A stretch of DNA of 64,000 bases, from positions 248,001-312,000 of the forward strand of contig JAQTUV010000002.1 of the NCBI GenBank assembly GCA_028707175.1, read 5' to 3'. The position numbers and the translations under genes are program-made. The notes below the pieces were generated by a model. The model ran no database searches. It worked only from the letters and a program-made list of their open reading frames with translations, and was not told the DNA's origin. Below, in pieces: positions 27,330 through 38,026 of the stretch. The first letter of the stretch is position 1. Each line of letters begins with the position of its first letter. Origin of the DNA: Sideroxydans sp. GTDB taxonomy: Bacteria; Pseudomonadota; Gammaproteobacteria; Burkholderiales; Gallionellaceae.

Positions 27330-27584
27330 TTAGGCTTTAGCTGCTGCACCGGCTTTTTTAACCAAGCGAGCAACGGTGTCGCTCATTTGCGCACCTTTGT
27401 CATGCCAATGAGACACGCGATCCAAAGCGATACGCAGACCTTCTGAGCCTTCTGCAGCCAATGGATTGTAGAAACCAACGCGCTCGATAAAACGACCGTC
27501 ACGACGATTGCGAGAATCAGCAACGACTACGTTGTAATACGGACGATTCTTAGAGCCGCCGCGAGAAAGACGAATAACTACCAT
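27330..27584 (-). CDS. rpsP: 30S ribosomal protein S16
   Basis: S16 is an early-binding 30S protein. The true start is the ATG at 27584 ([20 protein letters not shown]), giving 84 residues, the usual length; the same frame stays open upstream without similarity. Conserved parts include [21 protein letters not shown] and the C-terminal [11 protein letters not shown]. It is the first gene of the rpsP-rimM-trmD-rplS operon, and its promoter lies in the ~120-bp spacer from ypjD. Confidence 0.98.
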   Translation of the reverse strand: MVVIRLSRGGSKNRPYYNVVVADSRNRRDGRFIERVGFYNPLAAEGSEGLRIALDRVSHWHDKGAQMSDTVARLVKKAGAAAKA

Positions 27585-27706
27585 AATGATTTCCCAATGA
27601 AAATTGATTTGGCCGACGCCAAAGGGCGCGAATTCTACGATAGACCGTTGAATTTTGGCAAGGATTGTTTCAGGGAGGGGCTGAAAGCCCATTGTTGCGA
27701 GGTTTA

Positions 27707-28519
27707 TTAACGCTGTAGCAATACTTCCAGCACAAAACGACTGCCCAGATAGGCCAGCACAAGAAAAGCAAAGCCGCTCAACGTCCAACGCACCGCTATA
27801 TGACCGCGCCAGCCGTAGTAGTGGTGTCCCATCAATAACACACCGAACACCACCCACGAGATCATGCCGAACAAGACCTTATGATTGAATTGCCAAGCAT
27901 GCCCAAAAATCTGCTCAGAAAATAACACTCCCGATACCACCGTGATGGTCAGCAACACAAAACCCGCTCCGATTACTCGAAACAAGAGCGTTTCCATCGT
28001 CAATAGGGGCGGCAAATTCTGCAACACCCTTGGCAGTTTGGCGTGATGTAAGCGTTTCTCAACAAAAGACATTAATCCCGCATGTAGCGTAGCAATAGTG
28101 AACAAACTGTACGCCAGCATGGCCACTAAGACATGCGTATCGAACAGCGCTGAAGCGGGCTGAGACAAAATATGCGCCTCTGGAAATATAGCCGGCAAGG
28201 CGGTACTCACCGCCGCCAAGGGGAGCACTAAAGTTTGCAAACTAGACAAAGGGTAGAAATACCGGGCCAACCAATACACAAGTACGGTCAACCACAAAAT
28301 AAGTGATAGGGCATAGACCAAACCCAAATTCAGTGCCCCCCATATAAAGAGTGTGTCGTACAACAACCAGCCGTGCAGACTCAACGGCACAACTACAGCG
28401 AATCCTAATGCGCCACGATTCTGTTGCTCGGCATCGCCCGCAGCTTGGGCGCGCCAGAACAAAATAGCCAGCACGGCATAAAGGACAAACGTCAGCAAAT
28501 GTAAGGCTTGGTTCGACAT
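27707..28519 (-). CDS. CcsA/YpjD-like inner-membrane protein
   Basis: This 270-residue protein is predicted to cross the membrane eight times and belongs to the cytochrome c assembly (CcsA/HemX) family. E. coli YpjD, the closest described relative by context, lies next to ffh as here. Visible family features are the late [19 protein letters not shown] helix and [14 protein letters not shown], with conserved histidines that could bind heme. The role of YpjD is not firmly known. It is divergent from ffh, with 55 bases between the two starts, and it points towards the rpsP operon. Confidence 0.85.
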   Translation of the reverse strand: MSNQALHLLTFVLYAVLAILFWRAQAAGDAEQQNRGALGFAVVVPLSLHGWLLYDTLFIWGALNLGLVYALSLILWLTVLVYWLARYFYPLSSLQTLVLPLAAVSTALPAIFPEAHILSQPASALFDTHVLVAMLAYSLFTIATLHAGLMSFVEKRLHHAKLPRVLQNLPPLLTMETLLFRVIGAGFVLLTITVVSGVLFSEQIFGHAWQFNHKVLFGMISWVVFGVLLMGHHYYGWRGHIAVRWTLSGFAFLVLAYLGSRFVLEVLLQR

Positions 28520-28574
28520 GATGAGGGCAGATGTTTTAGACTGCGCAGATTCTACCTCAAGTCAAATATGCGAC

Positions 28575-29927
28575 ATGCTCGATAATCTAACGCAACGTTT
28601 TTCAGGAATCGTCAAAAACCTGCGCGGCCAAGCGCGACTCTCCGAGAGCAATATCCAAGACGCTTTGCGTGAAGTGCGTCTCGCGCTGTTGGAAGCGGAC
28701 GTTGCCTTACCTGTCGTTAAAGAGCTAATCGCCCAAATCAAAGAAGCTGCGCTCGGACAAGAAGTCATCGGCAGCCTGACACCAGGACAGGCGCTCATCG
28801 GTGTAGTGAACCGCGAGTTGACTAAGTTAATGGGCGAACACAACGACGCGCTCAACCTTGCCGCCGTGCCGCCCGCAGTTATCTTGATGGCAGGCTTGCA
28901 GGGTGCTGGTAAAACCACCAGCAGCGGTAAACTCGCCAAATTGCTGCGCGAGCAAAATAAAAAGAAGGTGTTGCTGGTCAGTTGCGACGTGTATCGCCCC
29001 GCCGCTATAGAACAACTGCGCACACTGGCACAACAACTCGAAACCGATTTCTTCCCCTCCGATATCAGCCAGAAACCGCTGGACATCGCGCTCGCCGCAC
29101 TCGATTTCGCACGTAAACATCACCATGAAGTGCTCATCGTTGACACTGCAGGTCGCCTCGCCGTGGATGAAGCGATGATGGCAGAGATCAAAGCACTGCA
29201 CGCGGCAATGAATCCCATCGAGACATTATTCGTAGTGGATGCGATGACGGGACAAGATGCGGTAAACACTGCCAAAGCCTTCGGTGATGCGCTGCCCCTC
29301 ACCGGTGTCATCCTCACCAAGATGGACGGTGATGCGCGCGGTGGTGCGGCATTGTCAGTTCGCCACATCACCGGCAAACCAATCAAATTCGTTGGTGTCA
29401 GCGAAAAACCGAACGGCCTTGAAGCCTTCCATCCCGATCGCATGGCACAACGCATCCTCGGTATGGGCGACGTTCTCTCGCTGATAGAAGAAGCGCAACG
29501 CAACGTCGATATGGGCGAAGCTGAGAAACTTGCCAAGAAGATGCAAAGCGGCAAAGGCTTTGATCTCAACGACTTCAAAATGCAGATCGTGCAAATGAAG
29601 AAGATGGGCGGCATGTCGGCACTGATGGACAAACTACCTGCACAACTCGCTAATGCAGCAGCAGGTGCAAAGATAGATGAGCGCCAAATCAACCGCACCG
29701 AAGGCATCATCAACTCAATGACCCCCTATGAGCGCAGCCACCCCGAACTCATCAAAGCCTCGCGTAAACGCCGCATCGCAATGGGTGCGGGCGTGCAGGT
29801 GATGCACGTCAACCAATTGCTGAACCAATTCGAACAATCACAAAAGATGATGAAGATGTTCAGCAGTAAGGGCGGCATGGCCAAGATGATGCGCGGCATG
29901 GCAGGCAAATTCCCGGGAATGCGTTAA
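28575..29927 (+). CDS. ffh: Signal recognition particle protein Ffh
   Basis: Ffh binds 4.5S RNA and signal sequences and delivers nascent chains to FtsY. The start is the ATG at 28575 (MLDNLTQRFSGIVKNLRGQ), giving 450 residues. The N domain is followed by the GTPase G domain: GLQGAGKTTSSGKLA near residue 105, SCDVYRPAAIEQL, DTAGRL near 188, and TKMDGDARGG near 245. The methionine-rich M domain follows at 320-450, ending in the KMMKMF...GGMAKMMRGMAGK tail. The short divergent spacer with ypjD must hold both promoters. Confidence 0.98.
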   Translation: MLDNLTQRFSGIVKNLRGQARLSESNIQDALREVRLALLEADVALPVVKELIAQIKEAALGQEVIGSLTPGQALIGVVNRELTKLMGEHNDALNLAAVPPAVILMAGLQGAGKTTSSGKLAKLLREQNKKKVLLVSCDVYRPAAIEQLRTLAQQLETDFFPSDISQKPLDIALAALDFARKHHHEVLIVDTAGRLAVDEAMMAEIKALHAAMNPIETLFVVDAMTGQDAVNTAKAFGDALPLTGVILTKMDGDARGGAALSVRHITGKPIKFVGVSEKPNGLEAFHPDRMAQRILGMGDVLSLIEEAQRNVDMGEAEKLAKKMQSGKGFDLNDFKMQIVQMKKMGGMSALMDKLPAQLANAAAGAKIDERQINRTEGIINSMTPYERSHPELIKASRKRRIAMGAGVQVMHVNQLLNQFEQSQKMMKMFSSKGGMAKMMRGMAGKFPGMR

Positions 29928-29935
29928 ATCTTTTG

Positions 29936-30010
29936 TCCACGAAACACACGGAAGTCACGAACAAACCAAAGCCTATCCAGTTCATTATTTTGTGTCTTTT
30001 GTGGACGCAT
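29936..30010. repeat. Imperfect inverted repeat behind ffh
   Basis: TTTTGTCCACGAAACACACG near 29931-29951 and TTTTGTGTCTTTTGTGGAC near 29988-30006 are imperfect reverse complements about 40 bases apart. The wording resembles short dispersed repeats often found between proteobacterial genes. It could act as a weak terminator for ffh; no T run follows. Confidence 0.4.
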
Positions 30011-30037
30011 TGTTATTAATATTTACGAGGCAACAAC

Positions 30038-30742
30038 ATGACACTCAAAGCAATCATATTCGACGTCGACGGCACACTAGCAGACACCGAAGACGGCCAC
30101 CGTAAATCATTCAACAAGGCGTTCGCTGAAAACGGTTTGGACTGGAACTGGGACGTGGCGCTGTACGACAAACTGCTTAAGGTGACCGGCGGCAAAGAAC
30201 GCATCAAATATTTCGTCTCGGATTTTCTGCAGGGTTACACCAAGCCAGAGAATTTCGACGATTTCGTAAAACATCTGCACGCCATTAAGACAGGGCACTA
30301 CACAGCGATGCTGCGTGAAGGCGCGATCCCGTTACGCCCCGGCATCAAACAACTCATCAACGATGCGCGCAAAGCAGGTATCACACTCGCTATCGCCACC
30401 ACGACCACAGCAGAAAATGTGACGGCACTATTGGAAGTTGGCTTGGGCAAAGACTGGGCGAGTTACTTCGCTGCCAACGGTTGCGGCGACATCGTGCCCG
30501 CCAAAAAACCTGCGCCCGACATCTACAACTGGGTGTTGAACGAATTGAAACTCGCACCGCATGATTGCATCGCGCTGGAAGATTCCAACAATGGCTTACG
30601 CTCTTCGTTAGCAGCCAACATCACGACCTACATCACCACCAATCCCTACACCGTGAAGCAAGATTTCGCTGGGGCCACAGCGGTGTTGGAAGACTTGAGC
30701 GACCTGCCACGCTTCTACAGCATGATCGGTCTGCGCGCATAA
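30038..30742 (+). CDS. HAD-superfamily phosphatase, CbbY-like
   Basis: The 234-residue protein is a HAD hydrolase of the CbbY/beta-phosphoglucomutase-like group. Motif I is IFDVDGTLADTEDGHRKSF with both catalytic aspartates (D9, D11). Motif II lies in IATTTTAENV, motif III is the Lys in VPAKKPAPDIY, and motif IV is CIALEDSNNGLRSS. CbbY enzymes remove phosphate from xylulose 1,5-bisphosphate, a Rubisco inhibitor, and are usual in autotrophs. The opening residues match CbbY better than Gph or PGM, but the substrate is an inference. It stands alone between ffh and ilvA. Confidence 0.8.
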   Translation: MTLKAIIFDVDGTLADTEDGHRKSFNKAFAENGLDWNWDVALYDKLLKVTGGKERIKYFVSDFLQGYTKPENFDDFVKHLHAIKTGHYTAMLREGAIPLRPGIKQLINDARKAGITLAIATTTTAENVTALLEVGLGKDWASYFAANGCGDIVPAKKPAPDIYNWVLNELKLAPHDCIALEDSNNGLRSSLAANITTYITTNPYTVKQDFAGATAVLEDLSDLPRFYSMIGLRA

Positions 30743-30794
30743 GCGCCTAGATTCCTGCTAACCTTGTGGGCAATTCACTTGCCCTTCATTCACC

Positions 30795-32312
30795 ATGCAA
30801 AACTACCTGAAACGCATCCTCACCGCCCGCGTCTATGACGTCGCCATCGAAACACCTCTCGAACACGCGCCCACTTTGTCGGCGCGTACGGGCAATCGCA
30901 TCCTGTTCAAACGCGAAGACATGCAGCCGGTGTTCTCGTTCAAGTTGCGCGGCGCGTACAACAAGATGGCACATCTGTCGCCCGCCCAACTCAAACAAGG
31001 CGTTATCGCCGCATCCGCAGGTAATCATGCACAAGGCGTCGCCATGTCTGCGCATCGCCTCGGCTGCAAAGCTACCATCGTGATGCCAACCACCACGCCG
31101 CAGGTAAAGATCGATGCGGTTCGTCACTTCGGTCAGCGCTCGGTAGAAATCGTGTTGCATGGCGACAGCTACAGTGATGCCTATGCCCACGCGCTCGCAT
31201 TAGAAAAAGAAAGACAACTCACCTTCGTACACCCCTTTGACGACCCTTACGTCATCGCAGGCCAAGGCACCATCGGCATGGAGATCTTGCGCCAACACCA
31301 AGCCCCCATTCACGCCATTTTCTGCGCCATCGGCGGCGGTGGATTGATCGCGGGCGTGGCGGCCTACGTCAAACAAGTGCGCCCCGACATCAAGATCATC
31401 GGCGTACAAACCACCGATTCCGATGCGATGTATCGCTCGCTCAAAGCTAAGAAACGCGTACAGCTGAACGATGTCGGCCTGTTCTCCGACGGCACCGCCG
31501 TCAAATATGTGGGCGAAGAGACCTTCCGCATCTGCAAACAATATGTAGATGAAGTCATCTTGGTGGACACCGACGAAGTGTGCGCTGCCATCAAAGACGT
31601 GTTCCAAGATACCCGCTCCATCCTTGAACCTGCTGGCGCGCTCGCCGTCGCAGGCGCAAAAGCCTACGCCAAGCGCGAACAACTCAAAGGCGAGACACTC
31701 ATCCCTATCGCCTGCGGCGCGAACATGAACTTCGACCGCCTACGTTTCGTGGCCGAACGCGCCGAGATCGGCGAGAAACGCGAGGCACTCTTGGCAGTCA
31801 CCATCCCCGAGACCCCCGGCAGTTTCCGCAAGTTCTGCGCCCTGCTTGGCAAACGCAACATCACCGAATTCAACTATCGCTATGCCGACCCCAAGGCCGC
31901 GCAGGTCTTCGTCGGCATCCAAGTGAAAGACCAGACCGAAGCCTCAGACCTCATCGAGAAATTGCAGCGCAGCAAGTTGGCCACATTGGATTTGTCCGAC
32001 AACGAGATGGCGAAACTACATCTGCGTCACCTCGTCGGCGGCCACGCCCCCGAGGCTCATGACGAGATCCTATTCCGTTTCGAATTCCCAGAGCGCCCCG
32101 GCGCGCTGATGAACTTCCTCAACAGCATGAGCCATAACTGGAACATCTCGCTGTTCCACTATCGTAACCACGGAGCGGATTACGGGCGCGTGTTGGTCGG
32201 CATGCAGGTGCCGAAGGCTGACAAAAAAGCACTTAAAAACTTCCTCGACTCCCTTGGTTACCCGTATTGGGACGAAAGCGACAACCCAGCCTATAAGCTC
32301 TTCCTAGGGTAA
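30795..32312 (+). CDS. ilvA: Threonine ammonia-lyase, biosynthetic
   Basis: IlvA converts threonine to 2-oxobutanoate, the first step to isoleucine. The 505-residue protein has the PLP-dependent catalytic domain with the Schiff-base lysine in FSFKLRGAYNKM near residue 52, ASAGNHAQGVA near 75, and the glycine loop IGGGGLIAG near 180. Two ACT-like regulatory domains follow, opening at TIPETPGSFRKF and FEFPERPGALMNF, so feedback control by isoleucine is expected. It begins 52 bases after the cbbY-like gene. The 164-bp spacer to fthC is AT-rich with a TTGACA hexamer at 32399 that may serve the downstream genes. Confidence 0.96.
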   Translation: MQNYLKRILTARVYDVAIETPLEHAPTLSARTGNRILFKREDMQPVFSFKLRGAYNKMAHLSPAQLKQGVIAASAGNHAQGVAMSAHRLGCKATIVMPTTTPQVKIDAVRHFGQRSVEIVLHGDSYSDAYAHALALEKERQLTFVHPFDDPYVIAGQGTIGMEILRQHQAPIHAIFCAIGGGGLIAGVAAYVKQVRPDIKIIGVQTTDSDAMYRSLKAKKRVQLNDVGLFSDGTAVKYVGEETFRICKQYVDEVILVDTDEVCAAIKDVFQDTRSILEPAGALAVAGAKAYAKREQLKGETLIPIACGANMNFDRLRFVAERAEIGEKREALLAVTIPETPGSFRKFCALLGKRNITEFNYRYADPKAAQVFVGIQVKDQTEASDLIEKLQRSKLATLDLSDNEMAKLHLRHLVGGHAPEAHDEILFRFEFPERPGALMNFLNSMSHNWNISLFHYRNHGADYGRVLVGMQVPKADKKALKNFLDSLGYPYWDESDNPAYKLFLG

Positions 32313-32476
32313 CTAACCGACTTGAAGCCAATGAATTTCCCCAGTATATGGGGCAGAAAAGCTCCGGTTTATTGCGTCAATCAATAATAATTATTAATTG
32401 ACATTAGTTCGAATTGGCATCAAAAAATGAATTTTGGCGGCCATTGTTGAATTTTGATTGAAGAGCAACTGAGATA

Positions 32477-33076
32477 ATGAACATCCAAGCTAGGAAGCAG
32501 GCACTCAGGCGAAGTATAATCGCCGCCCGCGACAATCTGACGCCAACCTTACGAGCGCACGCAAGTAAGCACATCGTCGACCAGCTTTGTAAGCTTGCAA
32601 CATATAAAGCCTCACGAATAGTCTTGGGCTATCTGAATTTCGGTTCGGAAGTGGCCAGTGAGGCATGGGTACGACAGGCGCTGACCGATGGCAAGTGCGT
32701 ATTGCTACCGCGAGTGAACAAAGCCAGCAAACACTTGGAGTTGTTCGAGGTCAAAGATATCGATAGCGATGTAGAGACAGGCGCTTATGGCATACGCGAA
32801 CCCATCGTCGAACGGTGTGATCGCTTCGAAGCCCTAGGCGAGATCGATCTGATCTTGATGCCTGGCGTCGCTTTTGACTGGGAAGGTGGCAGGCTGGGAT
32901 ACGGCGGCGGCTACTTTGATAGATTGTTAGCACACCTGCCTCACCGCCCAGTATTGATCGCTGGCGCGTTCGCGATGCAGGTAGTTAAAGAAATTCCACA
33001 AGAGAGCACCGACCACAAGATTGATTGGTTGGTGACTGAGAACGAAACGATACGTTGTAATTTGGAGAGGGAGTAA
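32477..33076 (+). CDS. fthC: 5-formyltetrahydrofolate cyclo-ligase
   Basis: This enzyme converts 5-formyl-tetrahydrofolate to 5,10-methenyl-tetrahydrofolate with ATP. The 199-residue protein has the opening RKQALRRSIIAARD, the substrate loop LILMPGVAFDWEGGRLGYGGGYFDRLL near residues 118-144 and the late TDHKIDWLVTENETI. In E. coli the 6S RNA gene precedes this gene; I looked in the 164-bp spacer and did not find a convincing 6S RNA. It ends two bases before aceE, so it may be co-transcribed with the pyruvate dehydrogenase genes. Confidence 0.93.
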   Translation: MNIQARKQALRRSIIAARDNLTPTLRAHASKHIVDQLCKLATYKASRIVLGYLNFGSEVASEAWVRQALTDGKCVLLPRVNKASKHLELFEVKDIDSDVETGAYGIREPIVERCDRFEALGEIDLILMPGVAFDWEGGRLGYGGGYFDRLLAHLPHRPVLIAGAFAMQVVKEIPQESTDHKIDWLVTENETIRCNLERE

Positions 33077-33078
33077 AG

Positions 33079-35733
33079 ATGACCACGCAACAACCTGACT
33101 ACGATCCACAAGAAACCCAAGAATGGTTGGATTCACTGCAATCCGTTCTAGATAAAGAAGGCGGTGACCGCGCCCACTTCCTGATCGACCAACTCATCAA
33201 TCATGCGCGCTTGGCGGGCGACGATCTGCCGATCAGTGCGACCACACCTTACCTGAACACCATCCCATTGGATAAGGAAGAGCGTTCGCCGGGCAATTTC
33301 GACATGGAACACCGCATCCGCGCCCTGATGCGCTGGAACGCGATGGCCATCGTATTAAACGCGAACAAAGAATCTTCCGAGTTAGGCGGCCATATCGCCA
33401 GCTTCGCTTCCGCTGCGACCCTGTATGACGTCGCCTTCAACCATTTCTTCCATGGTGCGAACAAGGACCACGGCGGCGACCTAGTCTATTTCCAAGGCCA
33501 CTCTTCCCCAGGTATGTATGCCCGCGCCTTCATGGAAGGCCGTCTTTCCGAAGAGCAGCTGTACAAGTTCCGCCAAGAAGTCGATGGCGACGGACTGTCT
33601 TCTTATCCGCACCCTTGGTTGATGCCTAACTTCTGGCAGTTCCCAACCGTGTCCATGGGCCTCGGCCCTTTGATGGCCATTTACCAAGCGCGTTTCATGC
33701 GCTACTTGCAACACCGCAATCTAGCCAAGACCGATGGCCGCAAGGTGTGGGCTTATCTGGGCGACGGCGAGACCGATGAACCAGAATCTCTAGGCGCGAT
33801 CTCCATGGCGGGGCGCGAGAAGTTGGACAACCTGATCTTCGTCATCAACTGTAACTTGCAGCGTCTTGACGGCCCAGTACGCGGCAACGGCAAGATCATC
33901 CAAGAACTGGAAGGTGTGTTCCGTGGCGCAGGCTGGAACGTCATCAAAGTGGTATGGGGTGGCAAGTGGGATCGCTTGTTGGCTAAGGACAAGACCGGCC
34001 TGCTGTTGAAGCGCATGGAAGAAGTGGTCGATGGCGAATACCAGACCTATAAGTCCAAAGACGGCGCGTTCGTACGCAAGCATTTCTTCGGCAAATATCC
34101 AGAGTTGCTGGAACTGGTCGCCGACATGTCGGACGATGAGATCTGGCGCTTGAACCGTGGCGGCCATGATCCGCACAAAGTGTTCGCCGCTTACGCTGCA
34201 GCGAGCAAACACAAGGGACAACCTACCGTCATCCTCGCCAAGACCGTCAAAGGTTACGGTATGGGCGAGGCGGGTGAAGCACAGAACCCGACCCACCAAC
34301 AAAAGAAGATGGGCGAAGACGCACTGCGCAAGTTCCGCGACCGCTTCAACATCCCCGTCACGGATGAACAGCTCACCAAACTGCCTTTCGTGCGTCCCGC
34401 GCCAGACAGCCAAGAAGCTAAATATCTGAAGGAACGCAACACCGCGATGGGCAACATCCCCGCGCGCGATCCAGTCGCCCATCCACTAAACATCCCTGGC
34501 TTAGATGCATTCGACGCGCTGCTGAAATCCAGCGAAGACCGCGAGTTCTCCACCACCATGGCGTTCGTACGTTTGTTGGGCGTGCTGGTGAAAGACAAGG
34601 CCATTGGCAAGCAGATCGTGCCTATCGTGCCGGATGAATCGCGCACCTTCGGTATGGAAGGCATGTTCCGTCAGCTCGGTATCTTCTCGCAGGTGGGCCA
34701 GTTGTACACCCCACAAGACGCCGACCAACTGATGTACTACAAGGAATCCGAGTCCGGCCAGATCTTGCAGGAAGGCATCAACGAAGCCGGTGGTATGGCT
34801 GACTGGATCGCTGCAGCCACCGCTTACGCCAACCACGGCGTAGCGATGATCCCGTTCTACATCTACTACTCCATGTTTGGCTTCCAGCGTATCGGCGATA
34901 TGGCATGGGCAGCAGGCGACCTGCGCGCGCGCGGCTTCCTCATCGGCGGCACAGCAGGGCGCACCACACTGAACGGTGAAGGTCTGCAACACCAAGATGG
35001 CCACAGCCATCTGATGGCAGCGACCATCCCCAACTGCGTGTCCTACGATCCGACCTTCGCTTACGAACTCGCAGTCATCGTGCAGCACGGTATGGAGCGC
35101 ATGTACCACAAGCAAGAAGACGTGTTCTATTACCTCACCGTGATGAACGAGAACTACACCCATCCGGCTATGCCCAAGGGCGCAGAAGAAGGCATCATCA
35201 AAGGGATGTATAAGTTCAGCGCAAGCAAAGCGAAAGCCAAGAACAAAGTACAGTTGCTGGGTAGCGGCACCATCTTGCGTGAAGTCATCGCGGCGGCTGA
35301 GTTGCTGGAAAAAGATTTCGGCGTCGCTTCCGACATCTTCAGCGTGACCAGTTTCAACGAATTGCGTCGCGAAGGTATCGACTGCGAGCGTTGGAACACT
35401 TTGCACCCAGAGTCGAAACAACGCGTGAGCTATGTCGAGCAATGTCTGGATGCTGAAGTACCCGTCATCGCAGCGACCGATTACATCCGCGCCTATGCCG
35501 ACCAGATTCGTCCTTACATCAAAGCGCAATACAAGACTTTGGGTACCGATGGTTTCGGTCGTTCCGACACACGCAAGAAACTGCGTCACTTCTTCGAGGT
35601 GGATCGTTTCTACGTCGTCGTTGCCGCACTGAAGGCGTTGGCTGACGAAGGCAAGGTAGAGGCGAAGGAAGTCACGCGTGCGATCAAGCTGTACAAGATC
35701 AATGCGGACAAACCGAACCCAACCACGGTGTAA
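33079..35733 (+). CDS. aceE: Pyruvate dehydrogenase E1 component (homodimeric type)
   Basis: AceE decarboxylates pyruvate with thiamine diphosphate and acetylates the lipoyl group of E2. The 884-residue single chain is the homodimeric type of proteobacteria. It shows [21 protein letters not shown] near residue 130, the ThDP motif [14 protein letters not shown] with [13 protein letters not shown] near 230-265, and [17 protein letters not shown] near 630. The gene starts two bases after fthC and is followed 14 bases later by aceF. No E3 (lpd) gene is present in the window, so the third component is encoded elsewhere. Confidence 0.98.
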   Translation: MTTQQPDYDPQETQEWLDSLQSVLDKEGGDRAHFLIDQLINHARLAGDDLPISATTPYLNTIPLDKEERSPGNFDMEHRIRALMRWNAMAIVLNANKESSELGGHIASFASAATLYDVAFNHFFHGANKDHGGDLVYFQGHSSPGMYARAFMEGRLSEEQLYKFRQEVDGDGLSSYPHPWLMPNFWQFPTVSMGLGPLMAIYQARFMRYLQHRNLAKTDGRKVWAYLGDGETDEPESLGAISMAGREKLDNLIFVINCNLQRLDGPVRGNGKIIQELEGVFRGAGWNVIKVVWGGKWDRLLAKDKTGLLLKRMEEVVDGEYQTYKSKDGAFVRKHFFGKYPELLELVADMSDDEIWRLNRGGHDPHKVFAAYAAASKHKGQPTVILAKTVKGYGMGEAGEAQNPTHQQKKMGEDALRKFRDRFNIPVTDEQLTKLPFVRPAPDSQEAKYLKERNTAMGNIPARDPVAHPLNIPGLDAFDALLKSSEDREFSTTMAFVRLLGVLVKDKAIGKQIVPIVPDESRTFGMEGMFRQLGIFSQVGQLYTPQDADQLMYYKESESGQILQEGINEAGGMADWIAAATAYANHGVAMIPFYIYYSMFGFQRIGDMAWAAGDLRARGFLIGGTAGRTTLNGEGLQHQDGHSHLMAATIPNCVSYDPTFAYELAVIVQHGMERMYHKQEDVFYYLTVMNENYTHPAMPKGAEEGIIKGMYKFSASKAKAKNKVQLLGSGTILREVIAAAELLEKDFGVASDIFSVTSFNELRREGIDCERWNTLHPESKQRVSYVEQCLDAEVPVIAATDYIRAYADQIRPYIKAQYKTLGTDGFGRSDTRKKLRHFFEVDRFYVVVAALKALADEGKVEAKEVTRAIKLYKINADKPNPTTV

Positions 35734-35747
35734 TCGAGGAGAACGAC

Positions 35748-37013
35748 GTGGCAGAGATCAATAAAGTAGAAGTACCAGACATCGGCGGGTTCAAAGGTGT
35801 GACCGTCATCGAAGTGTCCGTGAAGGCGGGCGACACCATCGCCGTCGAACAGACGCTCATTACCGTGGAGACCGACAAGGCAACCATGGATGTGCCAGCA
35901 CCTTTCGCGGGTGTGGTGAAGGAAGTGAAATTGAAGGTAGGCGACAAGGTTTCGGAAGGTGATCTGATCGCCTTGGTGGAAGGTAGCCTCGCTACAGCCG
36001 CCGCACCAGCGCCACAAGCTGCCGCTACCGCACCACAGGCTGCGGCACCCGTCGCAACTAAGCCTGCGCCAGTGGTAGCACCTGTTGTTGCAACACCTGC
36101 ACCTTCCGGCAGCAACGCCCACGCTAGCCCATCCATCCGTCGTTTCGCGCGCGAACTTGGCGTGAATCTGACGCAAGTCGGCGGTAGTGGCGAAAAGGGT
36201 CGTGTCACCAAAGAAGACGTGCAAAACTTCGTCAAACAATCGCTCGCCAAACCTGCAACAGGTGGTGGCGCATTGCCCGGCCTGCTGCCATGGCCAGATG
36301 TGGATTTCGCACGCTTCGGTGAAATTGAAACCAAGGCGCTGTCACGCATCAAGAAGATCTCTGGCGCGAACCTGCATCGCAACTGGGTGATGATCCCTCA
36401 CGTGACGCAGTTCGAAGAAGCCGACATCAGCGAGATGGAAGCGTTCCGCAAAGAACTAGGTGCGGAATACGCGAAGCAGAACCTGAAGATCACGCCGCTG
36501 GCCTTCATGCTCAAGGCTTGCGCCATCACGCTGAAACACTTCCCCGACTTCAACGCTTCGCTGGACGCGAGCGGAGAGAATTTGGTGCTGAAGAAGTACA
36601 TCCACATCGGCGTCGCCGTCGATACACCGAATGGTTTGATGGTCCCCGTCATCCGTGACGTGGATCAAAAAGGCATCGTGCAACTGGCAAAGGAATTGGG
36701 CGAAGTCAGCGCCAAAGCGCGTGACCTGAAGATCACTGCAGCCGACATGCAAGGTGGTTGCTTCTCCATCTCCAGCTTGGGCGGCATCGGTGGTACGGCA
36801 TTCACGCCCATCATCAATGCACCTGAAGTCGCCATCTTGGGCGTATCTCGTTCCAGCATGAAGCCTGTCTGGAAAGACGGCGAATTCGTGCCGCGTCTGA
36901 TGTTGCCGCTGTCCTTGTCATACGACCATCGTGTGATCGACGGCGCTGCTGCTGCGCGCTTTACCACCTATCTCGCGCATGTGCTGGCTGACATGCGTCG
37001 TCTGGCGCTGTAA
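35748..37013 (+). CDS. aceF: Pyruvate dehydrogenase E2, dihydrolipoamide acetyltransferase
   Basis: AceF transfers the acetyl group from its lipoyl arm to CoA and forms the core of the complex. It starts with GTG at 35748, with CGAGGAG upstream. The 421-residue protein has a single lipoyl domain ([12 protein letters not shown], Lys near residue 44), an Ala/Pro linker at about 85-125, a subunit-binding domain ([13 protein letters not shown]...GRVTKEDV) and a catalytic domain ending in [16 protein letters not shown]. coli AceF has three lipoyl domains; one is common in other bacteria. nadD follows after three bases. Confidence 0.97.
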   Translation: MAEINKVEVPDIGGFKGVTVIEVSVKAGDTIAVEQTLITVETDKATMDVPAPFAGVVKEVKLKVGDKVSEGDLIALVEGSLATAAAPAPQAAATAPQAAAPVATKPAPVVAPVVATPAPSGSNAHASPSIRRFARELGVNLTQVGGSGEKGRVTKEDVQNFVKQSLAKPATGGGALPGLLPWPDVDFARFGEIETKALSRIKKISGANLHRNWVMIPHVTQFEEADISEMEAFRKELGAEYAKQNLKITPLAFMLKACAITLKHFPDFNASLDASGENLVLKKYIHIGVAVDTPNGLMVPVIRDVDQKGIVQLAKELGEVSAKARDLKITAADMQGGCFSISSLGGIGGTAFTPIINAPEVAILGVSRSSMKPVWKDGEFVPRLMLPLSLSYDHRVIDGAAAARFTTYLAHVLADMRRLAL

Positions 37014-37016
37014 GCA

Positions 37017-37679
37017 GTGGGCATCGCACCAATCGGCATTCTTGGGGGGACGTTCGACCCCATCCATAACGGCCACCTGCGCTTAGCACAGGAAGCCTTG
37101 GAACAATGCCGCATGCAACAGGTGCGATTCATCCCCAACGGCACACCGCCGCATCGCACACCGCCCGTCGCTTCAGCCGAAGCACGCATGAATATGGTGC
37201 GCACGGCCTTACATGGCCATCATGAGTTCAGCGTGGACGTGCGCGAGGTGTATCGCACTGACCCGTGTTACAGCGTAGATACCTTGAGCAGCCTGCGCCA
37301 AGAGTTCGGCAGCGAGCAACCGCTATGTTTGTTGCTGGGCAGTGATGCCTTCCTTAATCTGCACACTTGGCACGAATGGCGTCGTGTGTTCGAGTTGGCG
37401 CACATCGTGGTAATGCAGCGCCCCGGGCGCCCGCTTGGCAATGCGATGGAAACTGCTGATGCCGAACTGAAAGAAGAGTATCGTGCGCGCCTTGCGCCTG
37501 CGCCGCGTCGTTTGCATGAGTCGGCCAGTGGAGCGATCGTTGCATTGGATATGCCTTTGCTCGACATCTCCGCCACTGACATCCGCCGCCGTTGCGCAGA
37601 ACACAAGAACATTCGCTATCTCACCCCAGATGGCGTTGCTCATTACATTTATTCTCAGAAGACTTACACGACATGCTAA
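37017..37679 (+). CDS. nadD: Nicotinate-nucleotide adenylyltransferase
   Basis: NadD adenylates nicotinate mononucleotide in NAD synthesis. The start is GTG at 37017, three bases after aceF. The 220-residue protein has the nucleotidyltransferase signature GILGGTFDPIHNGHLRLAQ near residue 8, FIPNGTPPHR, LLLGSDAFLNLHTWHEW near 105, and the C-terminal ISATDIRRR. Its last codons overlap rsfS by seven bases. NadD, RsfS and RlmH genes are a conserved cluster in bacteria. Confidence 0.95.
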   Translation: MGIAPIGILGGTFDPIHNGHLRLAQEALEQCRMQQVRFIPNGTPPHRTPPVASAEARMNMVRTALHGHHEFSVDVREVYRTDPCYSVDTLSSLRQEFGSEQPLCLLLGSDAFLNLHTWHEWRRVFELAHIVVMQRPGRPLGNAMETADAELKEEYRARLAPAPRRLHESASGAIVALDMPLLDISATDIRRRCAEHKNIRYLTPDGVAHYIYSQKTYTTC

Positions 37680-38026
37680 CTACCGAACAAAAAATCGCCG
37701 CCATTAAAGACGCTTTGGAAGATGTCAAAGCCGTCGATATCGAGATCATCGACACCAGCAAGAAGAGCCCGCTGTTCGAGTGCATGATCATTGCCAGCGC
37801 GCAATCGACACGTCAGACCAAAGCGCTTTCCGACAACGTTGAGAAGAAGCTCAAAGCCTTGGGCGAAGAAGCGCTGAGTACAGAAGGCGAAAGCAGCGGC
37901 GAATGGATCTTGGTGGACTTCGGCGAAGTGCTCGTTCACATCATGCAACCGCCCGTACGTGCTTATTACAACCTCGAAGAATTGTGGGGCGTACAACCTA
38001 AGGCGCGCGTCCCAGCGGCAAAATGA
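37673..38026 (+). CDS. rsfS: Ribosome silencing factor RsfS
   Basis: RsfS binds L14 and blocks subunit joining in starved cells. The start is the ATG at 37673 ([20 protein letters not shown]), which overlaps the nadD end and gives 117 residues; the longer upstream frame lies within nadD. Family features are [41 protein letters not shown] and a C-terminal YYNLEELWG. The stop overlaps the rlmH start (ATGA). Confidence 0.96.
   Translation: MLTTEQKIAAIKDALEDVKAVDIEIIDTSKKSPLFECMIIASAQSTRQTKALSDNVEKKLKALGEEALSTEGESSGEWILVDFGEVLVHIMQPPVRAYYNLEELWGVQPKARVPAAK

Noticed and set aside
32313-32476. Possible 6S RNA gene before fthC, as in E. coli
   Set aside because: The spacer is only 164 bases, AT-rich, and lacks the conserved closing stem and central bubble pattern.
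34501-35589. Minus-strand open frame (362 codons) opposite aceE
   Set aside because: Antisense to the catalytic part of aceE and without recognisable domains.
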